From Anaerococcus tetradius ATCC 35098 (GTDB lineage: Bacteria > Bacillota > Clostridia > Tissierellales > Peptoniphilaceae): a DNA stretch of 64,000 nt. The notes under the pieces are model-generated. The model worked only from the letters and a program-made list of their open reading frames with translations, did no database searches and was not told the DNA's origin. The position numbers and the translations under genes were made by a program. The stretch is taken from the NCBI RefSeq assembly GCF_000159095.1, contig NZ_GG666296.1:398720-462719 (forward strand). Reading direction: 5' to 3'. Numbering within the stretch: the stretch's first letter is position 1; each line of letters opens with the position of its first letter. This document shows, in pieces, positions 26,297-35,621 of this stretch.

Positions 26297-27160
26297 ATGA
26301 ATAAAACAAGGGAAAGAATCGGAGAGATAATTTTCCTATTATCAGCAGTCTTGTCCGTATTGCTTATCTTTCTTATTATATTCTTCATTTTCAGTGAGGG
26401 AATTAAGTTTGTTAGGGACTACGGACTTCTTCCGTTTTTGACGGGTACTAAGTGGAAGCCAACAGCAAGCAATCCTTACTTTGGTATTTTTCCAATGATA
26501 ATAGCATCGATCATTGTTACTTTTTTATCGACCCTAATAGCTCTTCCTTTTGGTTTAGGCACATCAATATTTATGGCCTATTATGCTAAAAAAAGTTATT
26601 CGTCACTTAAAGCATTAATCAATCTCATGGCGGCTATACCCTCAGTTGTATATGGTTTTTTCGCTATGATGGTTTTAGTTCCAATAATAAAGAGTCTTTT
26701 TGGTCTAAGAAGTGGTATGACCATGCTTACTGCATCAATCCTCCTTGCTACTATGATTCTTCCAACTATGGTCAATATTTCAGAAAATTCTTTGAGAAAA
26801 GTACCGATTACTTTTTACCAAGGATCCCTTGCCCTGGGTGCAAGTAAGGAAGAAACTATCCAAAAAGTAATGCTCCCTTATGCAAAAAGTGGGATTTTCT
26901 CTTCCATAATTCTTGCCATAGGTAGGGCTATAGGAGAGACTATGGCAGTCTACCTTGTAGTAGGAAATCAACCAAGACTTCCAGGCTCCATCCTAACTGG
27001 GGCAAGGACTCTTACAACAAATATAGTTTTGGAGATGGGCTATGCTTCTGGCTTACATAGACAAGCCTTGATTGCTACAGCTATGGTTCTTTTCTTCTTC
27101 ATCCTCCTTATCAATATTATATTTAATATAATCAGATACAAAAATGAGAAGAAATTTTAG
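26297..27160 (+). CDS. pstC: Phosphate ABC transporter permease PstC
   Basis: This 287-residue membrane protein has about six hydrophobic segments. The first spans residues 10-35. Typical PstC features are present: MAAIPSVVYGFFAMMVL, the EAA-like loop ASLALGASKEETIQKVMLP in the form GSLALGASKEETIQKVML, and IGRAIGETMAVYLV. With PstA it forms the phosphate channel in the membrane. It starts one base after the pstS stop. Confidence 0.93.
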   Translation: MNKTRERIGEIIFLLSAVLSVLLIFLIIFFIFSEGIKFVRDYGLLPFLTGTKWKPTASNPYFGIFPMIIASIIVTFLSTLIALPFGLGTSIFMAYYAKKSYSSLKALINLMAAIPSVVYGFFAMMVLVPIIKSLFGLRSGMTMLTASILLATMILPTMVNISENSLRKVPITFYQGSLALGASKEETIQKVMLPYAKSGIFSSIILAIGRAIGETMAVYLVVGNQPRLPGSILTGARTLTTNIVLEMGYASGLHRQALIATAMVLFFFILLINIIFNIIRYKNEKKF

Positions 27161-27169
27161 GAGTTATTT

Positions 27170-27982
27170 ATGAGTAAAACTTACAAGGCCTTAATAATGA
27201 TTTTTACCTCCCTAGCCCTTGCTATGAGCGGAATAATTATTGCCTATATACTTTTTAAGGGCGTAGCTAATATTAGTCCAGATCTTTTTAAGTTAAAATA
27301 TACAAGTGAAAATGTTTCAATAATACCAGCCTTGATTTCGACCTTTTTTACTATTGTTCTTAGCCTATTGATAGCTCTTCCCATAGGAATATTTACGGCT
27401 ATCTACCTATCCCAATACGCAAAAAACAAAGTTTTTATAAGGGTGGTGAGATTTTCCACAGAAATTCTTTCTTCTATTCCTTCCATAGTTTATGCTTTGT
27501 TTGGATATTTGTTCTTTGTAACTAGTACAGGTCTGGGGCTTGGTATGGGTTTTTCCCTTATTGCAGGTTGCTTTACTGTAGCTATCATGGTTCTACCAAC
27601 TATTATTAGAACTACAGAAGAAGCTATTTTAACCGTAAATCCCCTCCAAGCCCACGCCTCCCTTGCTCTTGGAGCGACTAAGATTCAAACTATCTTTAAG
27701 GTAGTTTTGCCTGAAGCCATGGATGGAATCTTGAGTGGAATATTTTTATCAACAGGAAGAATAGTAGGAGAATCGGCTGCTTTAATCTATACCATGGGAA
27801 CTGACGCACAAATTCCAAAAAGCCTATTTAATTCTGCAAGAACAATGGCTGTTCACATGTATGTCCTAGCATCAGAGGGCTTCCATGTAAAGGAAGCTTA
27901 TGCAACAGCAGTTATTCTTTTGGTATTTGTTATGGGGCTTAACTTCCTATCTGTAAAAATCAGCAAAAAACTCCTAGGCTAG
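27170..27982 (+). CDS. pstA: Phosphate ABC transporter permease PstA
   Basis: This 270-residue membrane protein resembles PstC in fold, with about six membrane segments. It shows [18 protein letters not shown], the cytoplasmic coupling loop [19 protein letters not shown], and [16 protein letters not shown]. It partners PstC and binds PstB. It lies 9 bases after pstC with an AGGAG ribosome site. Confidence 0.93.
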   Translation: MSKTYKALIMIFTSLALAMSGIIIAYILFKGVANISPDLFKLKYTSENVSIIPALISTFFTIVLSLLIALPIGIFTAIYLSQYAKNKVFIRVVRFSTEILSSIPSIVYALFGYLFFVTSTGLGLGMGFSLIAGCFTVAIMVLPTIIRTTEEAILTVNPLQAHASLALGATKIQTIFKVVLPEAMDGILSGIFLSTGRIVGESAALIYTMGTDAQIPKSLFNSARTMAVHMYVLASEGFHVKEAYATAVILLVFVMGLNFLSVKISKKLLG

Positions 27983-28002
27983 GAGATGAAAGGATAGAAT
28001 TA

Positions 28003-28794
28003 ATGGAAAATAAGAAAGATACAATCACAAAAAATATAGGAGATACATCCATAGGGGTTAAAGATTTAGACCTTTACTATGGAGATTTTAATGCTCTAAA
28101 AAATATAAATATGGATATAAAAAAGGGAAGGGTTACTGCCTTCATAGGCCCATCTGGTTGTGGAAAGTCTACTATGCTTCGTTGTTTTAATAGGATGAAT
28201 GATTTGGTAGATGCTTGCAAAATTGACGGACTTATTACTATAGATGGTGAAGATATCTACAAAAAAGATGTGGATGTAGTACAATTAAGAAGAAAGGTGG
28301 GAATGGTTTTTCAAGCACCAAATCCTTTTTCTAAGTCTATTTATGATAATATAAGCTATGGACCAAAGATTTCTGGAATCAAAAATAAGGATGAGCTAGA
28401 TTATATAGTTGAAAAATCACTGAAAGCTGCAGCAATTTGGGATGAAGTTAAAGATAAGCTAAATCAAAATGCCCTAGCATTTTCCGGTGGTCAACAGCAA
28501 AGAATCTGCATTGCTAGGACTCTTTCGGTAAATCCTAAGATAATTTTGATGGATGAGCCAACAAGTGCCCTAGATCCTATATCAACATCAGCTATCGAAG
28601 ATTTGATGGATGGATTAAAGAACGAATACACTATAGTTATAGTAACCCATAATATGCAGCAAGCAGCTAGAATCTCAGATCAAACTGCCTTTTTCTTAAC
28701 AGGAGAGGTCGTTGAGATGTCGGATACTATAGACATTTTTGAAAATCCAAAAGATAAGAGAACAGAAGATTATATAACAGGAAGGTTTGGTTGA
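28003..28794 (+). CDS. pstB: Phosphate ABC transporter ATPase PstB
   Basis: This 263-residue ATPase powers phosphate import. Walker A is GPSGCGKST (residues 49-57). The signature is [14 protein letters not shown], with Phe in place of the usual Leu. Walker B is [13 protein letters not shown], and the switch His lies in [10 protein letters not shown]. The N-terminal 15 or so residues are a short polar extension. It overlaps the upstream end of the phoU reading frame only if a TTG start is used there. Confidence 0.95.
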   Translation: MENKKDTITKNIGDTSIGVKDLDLYYGDFNALKNINMDIKKGRVTAFIGPSGCGKSTMLRCFNRMNDLVDACKIDGLITIDGEDIYKKDVDVVQLRRKVGMVFQAPNPFSKSIYDNISYGPKISGIKNKDELDYIVEKSLKAAAIWDEVKDKLNQNALAFSGGQQQRICIARTLSVNPKIILMDEPTSALDPISTSAIEDLMDGLKNEYTIVIVTHNMQQAARISDQTAFFLTGEVVEMSDTIDIFENPKDKRTEDYITGRFG

Positions 28795-28795
28795 T

Positions 28796-29413
28796 ATGAG
28801 AGAAAGATTTAAGGAAGACTTAGAGCAAGTAAAGTCCATCTCAAAAGAAATCATGGCTTATGTAAGTTCCTCCTATGATAAGCTTAGCCAATATATAGAA
28901 AAATCCGATGAAGCTATCCTAAAAGATATACTTGATATCAAAGAAGATATCAGAAGGAAGGCTACTAGTTTGGAAAGATTAAGCTATGAGCTTATGGCCC
29001 TCCAACAGCCAGTAGCCAAGGACTTAAAGCTTTTACAGATGGCAATGAAGCTTGCTTCTTCCTACAAGAGGATAGGTGGCCACTTCGAGCAAATTTCTTT
29101 GATTTTGATGGACTACTCACTAAATGAGAGTGAAAAAGACTATGTCAATAAGCTAATAGAAAATGAAAAAAAGATGGCTATTGATTCTATTGATTCTTTC
29201 ATAAAAATTGATAAGGATCTTGCTAGAAAAACCATAGAAGCTGATAAGATTAACAACGATTTGTTCAAAGAAGCAGTAGAATTTATTGCTAGGGAAAATA
29301 AGAATGACTTGATAAGTCCTGTAGAACTTGCAGAAAAAGTTCTTCTTTACAAATATTTTGAAAGGTTAGGAGATAGGCTCGCTAGAGTTGGTGATTTGGC
29401 AACGAGGTTGTAG
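28796..29413 (+). CDS. phoU: Phosphate signalling protein PhoU
   Basis: This 205-residue, largely helical protein has the two repeated three-helix bundles of PhoU, including ASSYKRIGGHFEQISLI and YKYFERLGDRLARVGDLA with metal-binding acidic and His residues. It relays the transporter state to the sensor kinase and limits uptake. The ATG at 28796 is chosen because GGAAGG lies 10 bases upstream; an in-frame TTG at 28787 lies too close to that site. Response regulator and kinase genes follow without a gap. Confidence 0.9.
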   Translation: MRERFKEDLEQVKSISKEIMAYVSSSYDKLSQYIEKSDEAILKDILDIKEDIRRKATSLERLSYELMALQQPVAKDLKLLQMAMKLASSYKRIGGHFEQISLILMDYSLNESEKDYVNKLIENEKKMAIDSIDSFIKIDKDLARKTIEADKINNDLFKEAVEFIARENKNDLISPVELAEKVLLYKYFERLGDRLARVGDLATRL

Positions 29414-30073
29414 ATGATTTATGTAGTAGAAGATGATAAGTCTATTAGAAACTTGCTAGAATATGCCCTAAGGGAAAAGGGCTATGAAATGAAATCTTTC
29501 GAAGATGGAAGTGAAATTGTTAGGGAAGTAAAAGATAAGCCTTGCGATCTTTTGATTCTTGATATTATGCTTCCTGAAAAAGACGGAATTAGTATTCTCA
29601 AAGAGATTAGACAGTTTTCCAATCTGCCAATAATAATGCTAACAGCAAAAAGCGATGAATTTGACAAAGTCATGGGTCTAGACCTTGGAGCTGATGATTA
29701 TATAACCAAGCCTTTTTCTATCCTTGAATTTTTAAGCAGGGTCAAGGCAGTATTAAGGCGTAGCAATAAAAAAGATACTGACCATATAAGCTACAAGGAA
29801 GTAAGATTAAATACCAAAAAACGCTCAGTTAAGGTCAAGGGAGAAAAGGTCGATCTCACCTACAAGGAATTTGAGATGTTACTTTTATTTTTATCAAATA
29901 TAGGAAATGTCATAAGCCGAGATGACTTCCTCCTAAAGATTTGGGGATATGATTATGAAGGAGAAACAAGGACTGTCGATGTTCATATAGCAAGCCTTAG
30001 GGCTAAGCTTAAAGAAAGTGGCAAGTACATAGAAACAGTTAGAAACTTAGGCTATAGGTTTGGAGAAATATGA
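29414..30073 (+). CDS. phoP: Phosphate response regulator PhoP (OmpR family)
   Basis: This 219-residue regulator has a receiver domain (residues 1-115) with acidic pocket Glu6, Asp7 and Asp8, and phospho-acceptor Asp50 in LLILDIMLPEKDG. The conserved Lys is in ADDYITKPFS. A C-terminal winged-helix DNA-binding domain contains TYKEFEMLLLFLSNIGN and RTVDVHIASLRAKL. It starts right after the phoU stop and overlaps the kinase start by 4 bases. Its likely target is the four-fold Pho box at 25278. Confidence 0.88.
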   Translation: MIYVVEDDKSIRNLLEYALREKGYEMKSFEDGSEIVREVKDKPCDLLILDIMLPEKDGISILKEIRQFSNLPIIMLTAKSDEFDKVMGLDLGADDYITKPFSILEFLSRVKAVLRRSNKKDTDHISYKEVRLNTKKRSVKVKGEKVDLTYKEFEMLLLFLSNIGNVISRDDFLLKIWGYDYEGETRTVDVHIASLRAKLKESGKYIETVRNLGYRFGEI

Positions 30074-31695
30074 AAAATTTACTAGAGAAAAGCATGGTTA
30101 AAATATTTAGCTTAATCTTGCTTTTGACATTTTTTATAAATATCAGCATATCCTTTAGGGAAAAGATAAAAGCTCAAAATGAATTCATGAGGAATTCTTT
30201 GGGCTTTCTTTTCTATGAGTTAAAAACAAGGGATGTTGAAATTCTAAGGGATTTTGAAAAATCTTATCCTTCCTATAAATTGATTTATTTTGACGATGAT
30301 AAAAACATCATCTTTAGGTCAAAAAACGAACTAAAAATTGATAAGGTCAAGATAAACAATAGGGAAAAAACTCAAAAAATCGACTACAAGCTAGACGATT
30401 CCCTAAACACTGCCTACTATATCGGAGGGAATAATAACCTTATGATTAAGTCAAACAATACTATCCTCGATTTCTTTGACGGTAGAATTATTTCTCTCTA
30501 TCTCTTGCTTTACATCTTAATTTTTGGCCTTATAAAATTCATCTCTTCAACTATGGTTGACACTTACATCAAAGGCCTTAGTCGCCTTGATGAAAATTAT
30601 GATTTTTCAAGCCTTGATCCAGCTTATGAGGAACTTAGGCCATATTTTAAAAATCTAATCTCATCCAAAAAAGAATTAAGGAAAGAAGTAGACCTCTATG
30701 CCAGAAACTTCAAGGAAATTATTAATATAACAGAAAATATGCAAGAGGGCCTAGTTATCTGTGATGAAGATGGCAAAATTGAAATCATGAATACAGCTGC
30801 CAAAAAATACCTTGATAAGGAAAGTTACCTTTCCTTTATGGACCTTATAGATGATGAACAATACAAAAAGGCCATAGATGAAACCCTCAAAAGTCAAAAA
30901 AGCAGGTCTCTAGTCCTTGATGTAAATAACTTCAACCTAAAAATTTTCATCGACCCAATTATTGACACCAAGCCTAGGGGTTTTGTCCTAATAATTCTTG
31001 ATAACTCAGAAACAAGGAAGGCTGAGCTAATGAGAAGGGAATTTTCTGCCAATGTAAGCCACGAACTAAAAAGTCCACTAACAAGCATAAATGGCTATGC
31101 AGAATTGATAGCAACTGGCATAGCCAAAAAGGAAGATATAAGAAGCTTTGGCAAAATCATCTACAAGGAAGGTAACAGACTCCTACATATAATCGATGAT
31201 ATCCTAAAATTATCTAGACTTGATGAAGATGACAAAGAAAATGACTATGTCAAGCTTGATATAAAAGATATAGTAGACTCCATAATAGAAAATTATAGAA
31301 AAAAGTCTGATGATAAAAATTTGGAAGTTACAAACAAGCTTACATCCTTTAAGATAAAGACATCACTATCTCTTTTTACCGACCTAATCTCAAATATTTA
31401 CGAAAATGCTATAAAATATACTTTGGATGGAGGAAAAATAGAAATTTCATCTATCTTATTAGATAAAAAACTAACTATATTTATCAAAGACACTGGGGTA
31501 GGAATAAGTCAAAAAGATATACCTAGAATTTTTGAGAGGTTCTATGTAGTTGATAAGGCAAGAAAGAGGGATCAAGAATCGACAGGACTTGGCCTTTCAA
31601 TTGCTAAGCACATAGCAGATCATCTAGGTATAAAGCTTGCACTTACAAGCAAGCTAGGTCTGGGTACAACTTTTAAAATCATCATAAATTTATAA
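30070..31695 (+). CDS. phoR: Phosphate sensor histidine kinase PhoR
   Basis: This 541-residue membrane kinase has one membrane segment at residues 10-28, an extracytoplasmic stretch, and a second at about 140-162. A HAMP/PAS-like region follows, with TENMQEGLVICDEDGKIEIM. The HisKA box is FSANVSHELKSPLTS, with phospho-acceptor His331. The ATPase domain has the N box ISNIYENAIKYT, G1 KDTGVGIS and G2 STGLGLSIAKHIA. All catalytic boxes are intact. The ATGA overlap with phoP shows they are co-translated. Confidence 0.88.
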   Translation: MKNLLEKSMVKIFSLILLLTFFINISISFREKIKAQNEFMRNSLGFLFYELKTRDVEILRDFEKSYPSYKLIYFDDDKNIIFRSKNELKIDKVKINNREKTQKIDYKLDDSLNTAYYIGGNNNLMIKSNNTILDFFDGRIISLYLLLYILIFGLIKFISSTMVDTYIKGLSRLDENYDFSSLDPAYEELRPYFKNLISSKKELRKEVDLYARNFKEIINITENMQEGLVICDEDGKIEIMNTAAKKYLDKESYLSFMDLIDDEQYKKAIDETLKSQKSRSLVLDVNNFNLKIFIDPIIDTKPRGFVLIILDNSETRKAELMRREFSANVSHELKSPLTSINGYAELIATGIAKKEDIRSFGKIIYKEGNRLLHIIDDILKLSRLDEDDKENDYVKLDIKDIVDSIIENYRKKSDDKNLEVTNKLTSFKIKTSLSLFTDLISNIYENAIKYTLDGGKIEISSILLDKKLTIFIKDTGVGISQKDIPRIFERFYVVDKARKRDQESTGLGLSIAKHIADHLGIKLALTSKLGLGTTFKIIINL

Positions 31696-31709
31696 GATAT
31701 GAAAATTAA

Positions 31710-31738
31710 TTGCTTTATCCTGTTAAATTTGATACAAT
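31710..31738 (+). promoter_or_regulatory. Promoter of the hydrogenase operon
   Basis: TTGCTT (31710-31715) and TACAAT (31733-31738) with a 17-base spacer form a good sigma-A promoter. A TTGGAGGG ribosome site follows before the ATG at 31768. No terminator was seen between phoR and this promoter, so read-through from the pho operon is possible. Confidence 0.6.
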
Positions 31739-31767
31739 CTAACTAACGATAATATTGGAGGGAAATT

Positions 31768-32049
31768 ATGAAAGTAACTATATGTTCTTGTGCAAGATGC
31801 ACTGCCCATGGAAATGATTTTCTTTATGATTCAGCAAATATAGTTAAGACTGATATAGCCTATGCTTACAAGCTGGAAGGTCTTAGCGATGTTCCTGAAA
31901 TAGAGATAGTTTATGAAAATATAATGAATGAAATTGACAACCCATCAAAAAATGCTCCATTAGTAAAAATTGACGATACATATATTAAGAAGGCTAAGCC
32001 TGAAGTAATGATGGAGATGATGTTTGATAAATTAAAACCACATAAGTAG
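31768..32049 (+). CDS. Small Cys-motif protein upstream of the hydrogenase, function unknown
   Basis: This 93-residue protein begins VTICSCARCTAHGNDFLYD, with three Cys in C-x-C-x-x-C spacing and no other Cys. The beginning recalls the thioredoxin-like [2Fe-2S] fold of NuoE/HymA-type hydrogenase partners, but the two later cluster Cys of that fold are absent, so a normal [2Fe-2S] site is unlikely. It is 17 bases upstream of the [FeFe] hydrogenase and shares its promoter, so it may be a partner or maturation helper. No function is assigned. Confidence 0.6.
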   Translation: MKVTICSCARCTAHGNDFLYDSANIVKTDIAYAYKLEGLSDVPEIEIVYENIMNEIDNPSKNAPLVKIDDTYIKKAKPEVMMEMMFDKLKPHK

Positions 32050-32066
32050 CAAAAAGAGGATAAATA

Positions 32067-33593
32067 ATGAAAGAATCATACATAGATATACTCAACATCA
32101 GAAGAATGGCCTTCGAAGCAGTAGCAAAGATTGCCTATGAAGATAGACCAATCACTGACATAGCTCTTGAAATATACGATATTCTTCCTGGTGAAGAGGC
32201 AAAGTACAGAGAAAATATTTTTAGAGAAAGAGCAGTAATGGGAGAAAGACTTAGAATGTGTATAGGTCTTGATGCTAGAACTGCTGCAAATACAGACGCT
32301 GTAACAGATGGTCTAGACTCAATGGATTATGATAGGAGAATCTACAATCCACCTCTAGTTTCTGTTATCAAGATTGCCTGCGAAGCCTGCCCAGAAAACA
32401 AGGTAACTGTAACTGACCAATGTCACGCTTGTATAGGCCATCCTTGTGTTAATGTCTGCCCAAAAAATGCTGTTAGCTACTCAGCTAAGGGTGCTTATAT
32501 AGATCAAGACAAATGTATAAAATGTGGCAAGTGTGTTGATGCTTGTCCATATCATGCCATAAACCACCAAAAAAGACCATGCGCAGAGTCTTGTGGAGTT
32601 AAAGCTATAAGCTCAGATGATCTAGGCAGAGCTGATATTAACGAAGATAAGTGTGTAGCCTGTGGTAGATGTATAATATCCTGCCCATTTGGAGCAATTT
32701 CTGATAAGAGCGAGATCTACCAACTTATCAAATCCCTACAATCTGAAAGGAAAGTCTATGCCATAGTAGCTCCTTCCTTTGTAGGTCAATTTGGTGCCCA
32801 TGTAAGTCCTGAACAAATCAGAGAAGCCATTAAACAACTAGGCTTTGATGATGTAATAGAAGTAGGCCTTGGGGCTGACCTTACAACCATGAACGAAGCT
32901 CACGAATTCCTAGAACAAGTTCCAACAGGAGAGATTCCTTTTATGGGTACAAGTTGTTGTTTCTCATGGAAGTCCATGGTTAGAAAGCAATTCCCTGACA
33001 TAAATGACAAGATTTCAGAATCATCAACACCAATGATTTATTCTGGCAAGCAAATGAAAAAACGTGACCCAAACTGCGAAGTAGTTTTCATAGGACCATG
33101 TATATCAAAGAAGCTTGAAGCCCTAGAAGAAGAAGTAGCAGAAGTAATTGACTTCGTTATAACCTACGAAGAACTTTTAGGAATGTTCCTTGCTAAGGGT
33201 ATCGAGCCATCAGAAATAGAAGTTGATGAACCAATGATGGATGCATCAGAAACAGGAAGATTTTACGCCGTAAGCGGTGGAGTTGCTGAAGCTGTAAAAA
33301 GAAGAATAAACGAAATCAATCCAGACATAGCAGTAAATGTAGAAGCAGCAGAAGGGCTTGACAATTGCGTTAAGCTTGCAAGAATGGCTAAGCTTGGCAA
33401 GATGAATGGCAAGCTAATCGAAGGAATGGCATGCTTGGGTGGTTGCGTTGGTGGTCCTGGTACTGTAGTTGCAGAAAATAAAACAGGCAAGGCTGTCAAG
33501 GCTTTCGCTAGTAAGTCAATCTACAAATCACCAGCAGAAAACGAACACATACCTCAAGAAGATAGACCAGACGATAGCAAATTACAAAAATAA
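32067..33593 (+). CDS. Monomeric [FeFe] hydrogenase, group B type
   Basis: This 508-residue enzyme carries several ferredoxin-like clusters in its first 220 residues (CHACIGHPCVNVCP, CIKCGKCVDACP, CVACGRCIISCP) plus a CAESCG segment. The H-cluster domain then shows TSCCFSW (Cys297, Cys298), IGPCISKKLEA (Cys345) and GMACLGGCVGG (Cys456, Cys460). All H-cluster Cys ligands are present. Residues next to them differ from the classic group A motifs: TSCCF for TSCCP, GPC for MPC and ACLGGC for ACPGGC, which fits the group B monomeric family. It would make or take up hydrogen with ferredoxin. Fermentative redox balancing is the likely use. Confidence 0.87.
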   Translation: MKESYIDILNIRRMAFEAVAKIAYEDRPITDIALEIYDILPGEEAKYRENIFRERAVMGERLRMCIGLDARTAANTDAVTDGLDSMDYDRRIYNPPLVSVIKIACEACPENKVTVTDQCHACIGHPCVNVCPKNAVSYSAKGAYIDQDKCIKCGKCVDACPYHAINHQKRPCAESCGVKAISSDDLGRADINEDKCVACGRCIISCPFGAISDKSEIYQLIKSLQSERKVYAIVAPSFVGQFGAHVSPEQIREAIKQLGFDDVIEVGLGADLTTMNEAHEFLEQVPTGEIPFMGTSCCFSWKSMVRKQFPDINDKISESSTPMIYSGKQMKKRDPNCEVVFIGPCISKKLEALEEEVAEVIDFVITYEELLGMFLAKGIEPSEIEVDEPMMDASETGRFYAVSGGVAEAVKRRINEINPDIAVNVEAAEGLDNCVKLARMAKLGKMNGKLIEGMACLGGCVGGPGTVVAENKTGKAVKAFASKSIYKSPAENEHIPQEDRPDDSKLQK

Positions 33594-33598
33594 TTAAT

Positions 33599-33648
33599 AA
33601 CTCAACTCGAAAGAAGCTAGGAAGACTTACTTTTGGGTTGAGTTTTTC
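33599..33648 (+). terminator. Terminator after the hydrogenase
   Basis: AACTCAAC at 33599-33606 pairs with GTTGAGTT at 33637-33644. The stem extends inward through CGAAAG/CTTTTG with a wobble pair, and T residues follow. It closes the hydrogenase operon. Confidence 0.75.
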
Positions 33649-33735
33649 TTTGCTAAAAGGGCCATTACAGAAAAATAACTTATCCTAGCCCTGATTCGGT
33701 GGAGGGTCTAGTTTAAACTCGAGAGTGAAAATCAA

Positions 33736-33865
33736 TTGCAATCCTTTAGTTAATATGATAGAATTAAGTAAACGAACAATGTTCAGTATTTAAGGTCAGC
33801 AAGTATAATTAACCATTTGAATATTTTACTAAGGCCAAGTCTGCCCTATACATGAACAAAGTTCA
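33736..33865 (+). promoter_or_regulatory. Promoter and two GAAC palindromes controlling the ABC exporter
   Basis: TTGCAA (33736-33741) and TAGAAT (33759-33764) with a 17-base spacer form the promoter. GAACAATGTTC (33774-33784) sits at the expected transcription start. A second site, TGAACAAAGTTCA (33853-33865), lies in the leader just before the ribosome site. The two palindromes share the GAAC-N3-GTTC core, so one dimeric repressor, for example TetR-like, could bind both. No regulator gene is adjacent. Confidence 0.6.
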
Positions 33866-33884
33866 ATATTTTAAAGGAGTTCTT

Positions 33885-35621
33885 ATGATTAACAAAAAGC
33901 TTGCTAAACTTTTAGCTACTGACAAAAAATATCTTTTTGCAAATTTGTTTTTTAGATATCTGTCTCTCTTAATGCAGATAGGAATTTTTTATCTTATTAG
34001 TGATTGTATAGGGAGGATTTTTGAAGATAGGCCAATTGATTATCCCAAATACCTAGCCCTAGGCCTAGTTTTTATAGGTATAAGGGTTTATAGTCAGTAC
34101 AAGGTGTCAGATATTTCTTTTATCTCTACTATGAAGCTAAAGGAGAAGATGAGGCTTATGATTTTTGATAAGCTAATGGACGATGGTCTTGATTACAAAA
34201 GATCCCTTTCCACATCCTCACTCTTGCAATTAGCTGTCGAGGGTGTCGATCAATTGGAAATATATTTTACTTCCTACTTACCTCAGCTTTATTACAGTTT
34301 GTCATCAGCTCTTGTAGTTTTTGCACTAATTTCTTTTATAAGCCTAAAGGCATCACTTATCCTTTTGATTTGCGTTCCTCTAATACCGATATCCATAGTT
34401 CTTGTCCAAAAAATCGCCAAGAAACTTTTGGGTAACTACTGGACTTCCTATACGACCCTTTCTGATATCTTCTTAGAAAATCTCGAAGGCCTAACAGAGC
34501 TTAAAGTCTATGGGTCAGATGCTTATAGGCAAGATTTGATGGATGATTTTGCAGAAAAGTTTAGGAAGGCGACCATGAGGGTTCTTGTAATGCAATTAAA
34601 CTCAACTTCAATCATGGACATAATAGCCTATGGTGGAGCAGGCCTTGGTATTTCGATAGCCTTAATAGAATTTGCCCAGGGAAATATTACGATTTTTGCT
34701 CTAATTTTTATTAGTCTTTTGGCAAGCGAGTTCTTCCTTCCCCTAAGGCTTTTGGGTTCATTTTTCCATATAGCAATGAATGGAATCGCAGCTTCAAATA
34801 AACTTATGGCCCTTATCGATTGTGAAAGTCCTAAAGAGGGTGGAGAAAAAATAAAGGACGATAATATAGCTATTAGCCTAAAAAATGTAAGTTTTTCTTA
34901 TAATAATGATAGAAAAATCTTGGATGACATAAATATCGACCTTAAAAGTGGAGAATTTATAAGTCTAGTAGGTCTAAGTGGGTCAGGTAAATCAACCATA
35001 GCAAGACTTCTTACAGACATGACCTTAAAATATGAGGGGGCAATCCTCGTAAATGGTAAGGAGAAAAGTAAGCTTGACCCAAAAGATTTGCATGAGAAAA
35101 TCATAAGAGTTGACTTTGACCAAAAACTCTTTAAGGGAAGCCTCAGGGAAAATCTCCTTATCGCTAATCCAAAACTAAAAGACCAAGATCTAATCAAGGT
35201 CCTAAAGGAGGTCAATCTTTACGAATTTTTTGACCAAGAAGCAGGCCTTGATACTCAAATTTTGGAAAATTCTTCTAATCTATCGGGAGGTCAAAGGCAG
35301 AGGCTAGTCCTTGCTAGGGCATTTTTGGCTGATGGACTCCTCTATATCTTTGACGAAGCTACAAGCAATATCGACTGTGTAAACGAAGAAAAAATTATGA
35401 AAATCATCAAAAAACTAAGCGAGGATAAGGCGGTCTTAATGATTTCGCATAAGCTAATAAATCTCACAGCTTCCAAGAGGATTTACTTTATGGAGAAGGG
35501 TCAAATAAAATCCTTCGGAAGCCACGAAGAACTTTATAGAAATTCTAAGCCTTATAGGGAAATTTTTGATAAGCAAGAAGAACTTGTTAATTATATAAAG
35601 GGGGTAGACTATGAAAAATAG
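33885..35621 (+). CDS. ABC exporter half-transporter (membrane plus ATPase), subunit 1
   Basis: This 578-residue protein has an N-terminal six-helix exporter domain (about residues 15-310) and a C-terminal ATPase. Walker A is GLSGSGKST, the signature LSGGQRQRLVLARA, Walker B ILYIFDEATSN in the form LLYIFDEATSN, and the switch His is in MISHKLINL. The overall look is CydD/CydC or multidrug type. The start is the ATG at 33885 with AAAGGAG. The upstream in-frame ATG at 33852 is inside an operator and lacks a ribosome site. It overlaps subunit 2 by 11 bases, so the two form a heterodimer. The cargo is unknown; thiol or peptide export and drug efflux are all possible. Confidence 0.82.
   Translation: MINKKLAKLLATDKKYLFANLFFRYLSLLMQIGIFYLISDCIGRIFEDRPIDYPKYLALGLVFIGIRVYSQYKVSDISFISTMKLKEKMRLMIFDKLMDDGLDYKRSLSTSSLLQLAVEGVDQLEIYFTSYLPQLYYSLSSALVVFALISFISLKASLILLICVPLIPISIVLVQKIAKKLLGNYWTSYTTLSDIFLENLEGLTELKVYGSDAYRQDLMDDFAEKFRKATMRVLVMQLNSTSIMDIIAYGGAGLGISIALIEFAQGNITIFALIFISLLASEFFLPLRLLGSFFHIAMNGIAASNKLMALIDCESPKEGGEKIKDDNIAISLKNVSFSYNNDRKILDDINIDLKSGEFISLVGLSGSGKSTIARLLTDMTLKYEGAILVNGKEKSKLDPKDLHEKIIRVDFDQKLFKGSLRENLLIANPKLKDQDLIKVLKEVNLYEFFDQEAGLDTQILENSSNLSGGQRQRLVLARAFLADGLLYIFDEATSNIDCVNEEKIMKIIKKLSEDKAVLMISHKLINLTASKRIYFMEKGQIKSFGSHEELYRNSKPYREIFDKQEELVNYIKGVDYEK

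Noticed and set aside
33852-33884. Upstream ATG start for exporter subunit 1
   Set aside because: It lies inside the TGAACAAAGTTCA palindrome and has no ribosome site; AAAGGAG precedes the ATG at 33885.
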